From Candidatus Bathyarchaeota archaeon (GTDB taxonomy: Archaea > Thermoproteota > Bathyarchaeia > 40CM-2-53-6), in assembly GCA_005884605.1 (NCBI GenBank), contig VBBE01000123.1, forward strand, positions 1 through 6,377: DNA of 6,377 nt, in the 5' to 3' direction. Below the pieces are notes generated by a model, which saw only the letters and a program-made list of their open reading frames with translations, searched no databases and was not told the DNA's origin. The position numbers and the translations under genes were made by a program. Positions 4,788-6,377 of this stretch are shown here, in pieces. Position 1 is the stretch's first letter. Every line of letters starts with the position of its first letter.

Positions 4788-5830
4788 ACTAACTTGGTTA
4801 CTACTGTAGGCAGCTGGCCATGAGCTGATTCTACGACTAGCTTGGTTCCTTCCTTGGCGAAGTCTCTCTGCGCATAACCCAGACCTACGACAGCTTTCAG
4901 TCCAGGGGAGAACGCAGCGCTAGTCACGTATCCTGCTTCTTTGCCATTTGCCTGAAGCTTAGAATTTGGGCTCGGTACTTGATCGGAGTTGGTTTGAAAC
5001 TGGACAAGGTTCTTGTTTACCCGGCCAATGTGAGTGGCTCGGGCCACGACCTCCTGACCGAGATAGCATCCCTTGGTGAAGCTGATCGCGTCTTTGTATC
5101 CAGCTTCTAGAATTATTGTGTTCTCGTCCACGTCAACCCCATATCTTGGGTATCCTGCCTCAAGCCTGAGAATCTCGAGAGCATCTTGCCCGACCGGGGT
5201 GACCCCTTTGAGGAGGAAGCCTTGCCAGACTGCCTCAGCCTCGTCATTTGGAATTATGATATCGTATCCAGATTGACCGGACCGGTCGCGGACAACGACC
5301 ATGGAAGGGCCAATCATCTTGTGTTGCAATGGTTTCATGTCTGCAAATGCTAGGCCGAATAACTCTCTCACGTTTTCGGCAGCTTGCTGTCCCTGTATTG
5401 TAAGGTGAACAAATCCAGAGGTTATGTCTTTGACCTGCACGTCCTCCGTGATGATGAAGCGGTCAAGGATATCTTTCACATTGGCGCCTGGAACATCACC
5501 GGTGTCGATGAGGAGATCATCCTCTCTTGCATAGAGATAGAGGTCCGCAAGGACTCTGGCTTTCGTGTTAAGAAGCGCCGAGCGCACGCCTGTCCCTTCG
5601 TTCAGCTTCAAGACTTCGTTGGTAAGTAGTCCGTTGAGGAAAGGGAGTCTGTCTTTACCAGTTATTCGCAGTAGACCGAGGTGCGAAAGGTCAGCTAGAC
5701 CTGAACGGTTTCGAACGGCCCAATACTCTTCAGCTGGACTATTGTAGGATAATGGAATCCGGCTTTGTTCGAGCTGGGCCCCCATCTTCTCATGATGCGG
5801 AACCAGAGGATTTGTCATGCCACCTTGCAT
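4784..5830 (-). CDS. ygfZ: YgfZ/IBA57 (CAF17)-type folate-binding Fe-S cluster assembly protein
   Basis: Member of the GcvT-like fold family that uses tetrahydrofolate and supports assembly or repair of certain 4Fe-4S enzymes. The decisive motif is K253-G-C-Y-L-G-Q-E260, the YgfZ signature with its conserved cysteine; true glycine-cleavage T-proteins lack it. The N-terminal part has GLADLSHLGLLRITGKDR and FLNGLLTNEV, the centre RLEAGYPRYGVDVDE, and the C-terminus the small beta-barrel (GYVTSAAFSPGLKAVVGLGY). The 348-residue length is normal. The first ATG is at 5830, but Met5 at 5818 is preferred: AAGGTGG lies a few bases before it, and the TATA box at 5846-5850 predicts a start site near 5821, downstream of 5830. 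It appears monocistronic, between a decayed ABC gene and the convergent TPR gene. Confidence 0.92.
   Translation of the reverse strand: MQGGMTNPLVPHHEKMGAQLEQSRIPLSYNSPAEEYWAVRNRSGLADLSHLGLLRITGKDRLPFLNGLLTNEVLKLNEGTGVRSALLNTKARVLADLYLYAREDDLLIDTGDVPGANVKDILDRFIITEDVQVKDITSGFVHLTIQGQQAAENVRELFGLAFADMKPLQHKMIGPSMVVVRDRSGQSGYDIIIPNDEAEAVWQGFLLKGVTPVGQDALEILRLEAGYPRYGVDVDENTIILEAGYKDAISFTKGCYLGQEVVARATHIGRVNKNLVQFQTNSDQVPSPNSKLQANGKEAGYVTSAAFSPGLKAVVGLGYAQRDFAKEGTKLVVESAHGQLPTVVTKLV
5819..5827 (-). promoter_or_regulatory. Ribosome-binding site favouring the ygfZ start at 5818
   Basis: The minus strand reads CAAGGTGGC directly before the ATG at 5818, with AGGTGG well placed to pair with the 16S 3' end. 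This site lies inside the ORF if translation began at 5830, so it argues for the shorter 344-residue protein. If transcription begins near 5821 the site would only partly be in the message, and leaderless starting at 5818 is the alternative. Confidence 0.45.
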
Positions 5831-5842
5831 GGTTCGAGTGCC

Positions 5843-5852
5843 GGGTTATAGG
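5843..5852 (-). promoter_or_regulatory. TATA box (box A) of the ygfZ-type gene
   Basis: The minus strand reads CCTATAACCC, with the TATAA core at 5850-5846. The distance from its centre to the preferred ATG at 5818 is 30 bases, right for a transcript starting a few bases before that codon. The more upstream ATG at 5830 is only 18 bases away, too close to be transcribed. No clear BRE is seen. Confidence 0.5.
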
Positions 5853-5868
5853 ATTGAGCCCGTGTCCT

Positions 5869-5894
5869 GTGTCGCTGGAGTTGGCTCGCGACAC
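5869..5894. repeat. Inverted repeat upstream of the ygfZ-type gene
   Basis: GTGTCGC, a 12-base spacer, then GCGACAC: perfect 7-base arms. It lies 17-42 bases upstream of the TATA box, outside coding sequence, where an archaeal activator or repressor could bind. It is not followed by a T-run on either strand, so a terminator role is less likely. Confidence 0.45.
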
Positions 5895-5929
5895 CTATTT
5901 CCTTGGTGGTGCGGCCGCCGGACACTCAA

Positions 5930-5970
5930 CTATAAGTGCAAATCGCACGCAGAGCGAGTCGTAGTTATAG
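5930..5970. repeat. Nested dyads with TATA-like arms in the 5831-5982 gap
   Basis: The outer arms are CTATAA (5930-5935) and TTATAG (5965-5970). Inside is a small stem GTGC-AAATC-GCAC (5936-5948). The TATA-like arms face opposite ways and could serve as additional box A elements, or the whole could fold as RNA. The rest of this gap holds no gene I can support, and I could not fold it as a tRNA. Confidence 0.3.
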
Positions 5971-5982
5971 GGTCTTTCCGGT

Positions 5983-6377
5983 TCAAACATAAAGATGGCC
6001 TCGAGCCCCATCTCTGGTCAGGCCGTACGGCTGCGAGAAGGATCGGAGGTTTTCCCTAACTGTGAGAATCCCCTATCCAGGCACCTCCCCTCCCGATACC
6101 AGGTCAATTATCCTCCTGATTTCTGGGAGGTGTTCTTTACCGTGGCAAGCCCTTTCACATACGCTTCACCGCTGGTCGGCAATAGGAGAGTTGCTAGTAT
6201 CTTGATCAGCGTTGTCTTGCCTGCATGGTTCGGGCCGAGGAGGCCGAAAACTTCTCCCTCCTCAATCTGAAGGTCAACACTCGCCAGTGCGACAACGTCT
6301 CCGGCCCCTGTGACTCCTTTGAAGAGTCGTCTCAGTTGCTTGGTTTCGACGGAGAGATCTCGCTTCAAGTTAGGGTG
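5983..6377 (-). pseudogene. Decayed ABC transporter ATP-binding gene (DrrA/CcmA-like exporter ATPase), 3' truncated
   Basis: The frame is open from the window edge (possible TTG start at 6368) to a TAA at 6108. It encodes an ABC ATPase N-terminus: VVALASVDLQIEEGEVFGLL, the Walker A G-P-N-H-A-G-K-T-T, and LATLLLPTSGEAYVKGL. The next frame then continues the family sequence (RRIIDLVSGGEVPG, 6117-6076), meets an amber at 6075-6073 where a Tyr codon is expected, and goes on as GILTVRENLRSFSQPYGLTR to a TGA at 5983. So there is one frameshift near 6120, one nonsense codon, and then loss of the signature LSGGQ, Walker B and all later parts (about 130 of roughly 310 residues remain). Walker A carries His where Gly is usual, compatible with relaxed selection. 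No permease gene is visible in the window. Confidence 0.85.

Noticed and set aside
5384..5747. Plus-strand frames across the ygfZ-type gene
   Set aside because: Antisense shadows with no family features.
4784..5830. Glycine cleavage T-protein (GcvT)
   Set aside because: The KGCYLGQE signature and the length fit YgfZ/IBA57; no other glycine-cleavage gene is adjacent.
5971..6000. tRNA-like T-arm (GGTTCAAAC)
   Set aside because: The flanking bases do not pair as a T-stem and no acceptor, D or anticodon arms can be drawn on either strand.
6073..6075. Amber codon in the ABC remnant as a pyrrolysine codon
   Set aside because: It replaces a conserved Tyr position, sits beyond a frameshift, and other genes here use TAG as a normal stop (PDCD5, aIF6, nep1 and others).
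5752..6270. Three overlapping plus-strand frames over the ygfZ 5' end, the gap and the ABC remnant
   Set aside because: No motif, no ribosome-binding site, and the ABC homology on the minus strand explains the right-hand part.

Overview
The window is a compact piece of an archaeal chromosome. It carries archaeal/eukaryotic-type information-processing genes that bacteria lack: ribosomal proteins S19e, L39e, L31e and L18Ae/LX, aIF6, PDCD5/TFAR19, prefoldin alpha, the RNase P subunit Rpp21/Rpr2 and the rRNA methyltransferase Nep1. Gene spacing is tight, several starts are TTG or GTG, and base composition looks balanced, which fits a mesophilic archaeon. The soil/sediment TACK groups (Nitrososphaerota/Bathyarchaeia-like) are my best guess for lineage, but this is not proven from the sequence.

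Layout. (1) Positions 1-2878, minus strand, form one translation-centred gene string read right to left: rnp4, rps19e (shortened), PDCD5, rpl39e, rpl31e (long acidic N-terminus), aIF6, rpl18a/LX and pfdA (cut by the window edge). Several junctions are 1-nt stop/start overlaps of the TAATG or TGATG kind. (2) Positions 2912-4787, plus strand, run divergently from rnp4: nep1, a small gene that looks like a divergent PDCD5 paralogue, and a TPR-like protein ending in a C-x2-C...W-H-x2-C zinc-binding half-motif. (3) Positions 4784-5818/5830, minus strand, hold a YgfZ/IBA57-type folate-dependent Fe-S protein. It meets the TPR gene tail to tail, with both stop codons lying inside one CTAG palindrome. 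(4) Positions 5831-5982 are non-coding with a clear TATA box and dyad repeats. (5) Positions 5983-6377, minus strand, hold a decaying drug-export-type ABC ATPase with a frameshift, an amber codon and loss of its 3' half.

How it fits together. Sections 1 and 2 are almost entirely ribosome and RNA biogenesis: RNase P matures tRNA, Nep1 modifies 16S rRNA, aIF6 guards the large subunit, prefoldin handles nascent proteins, and S19e, L31e, L39e and LX are ribosome parts. The points most worth a second look are the half-length S19e, the roughly 70-residue acidic extension on L31e, the second PDCD5-like gene only 1.5 kb from the first, and the TPR/zinc protein. I see no CRISPR array, rRNA, tRNA or insertion sequence.
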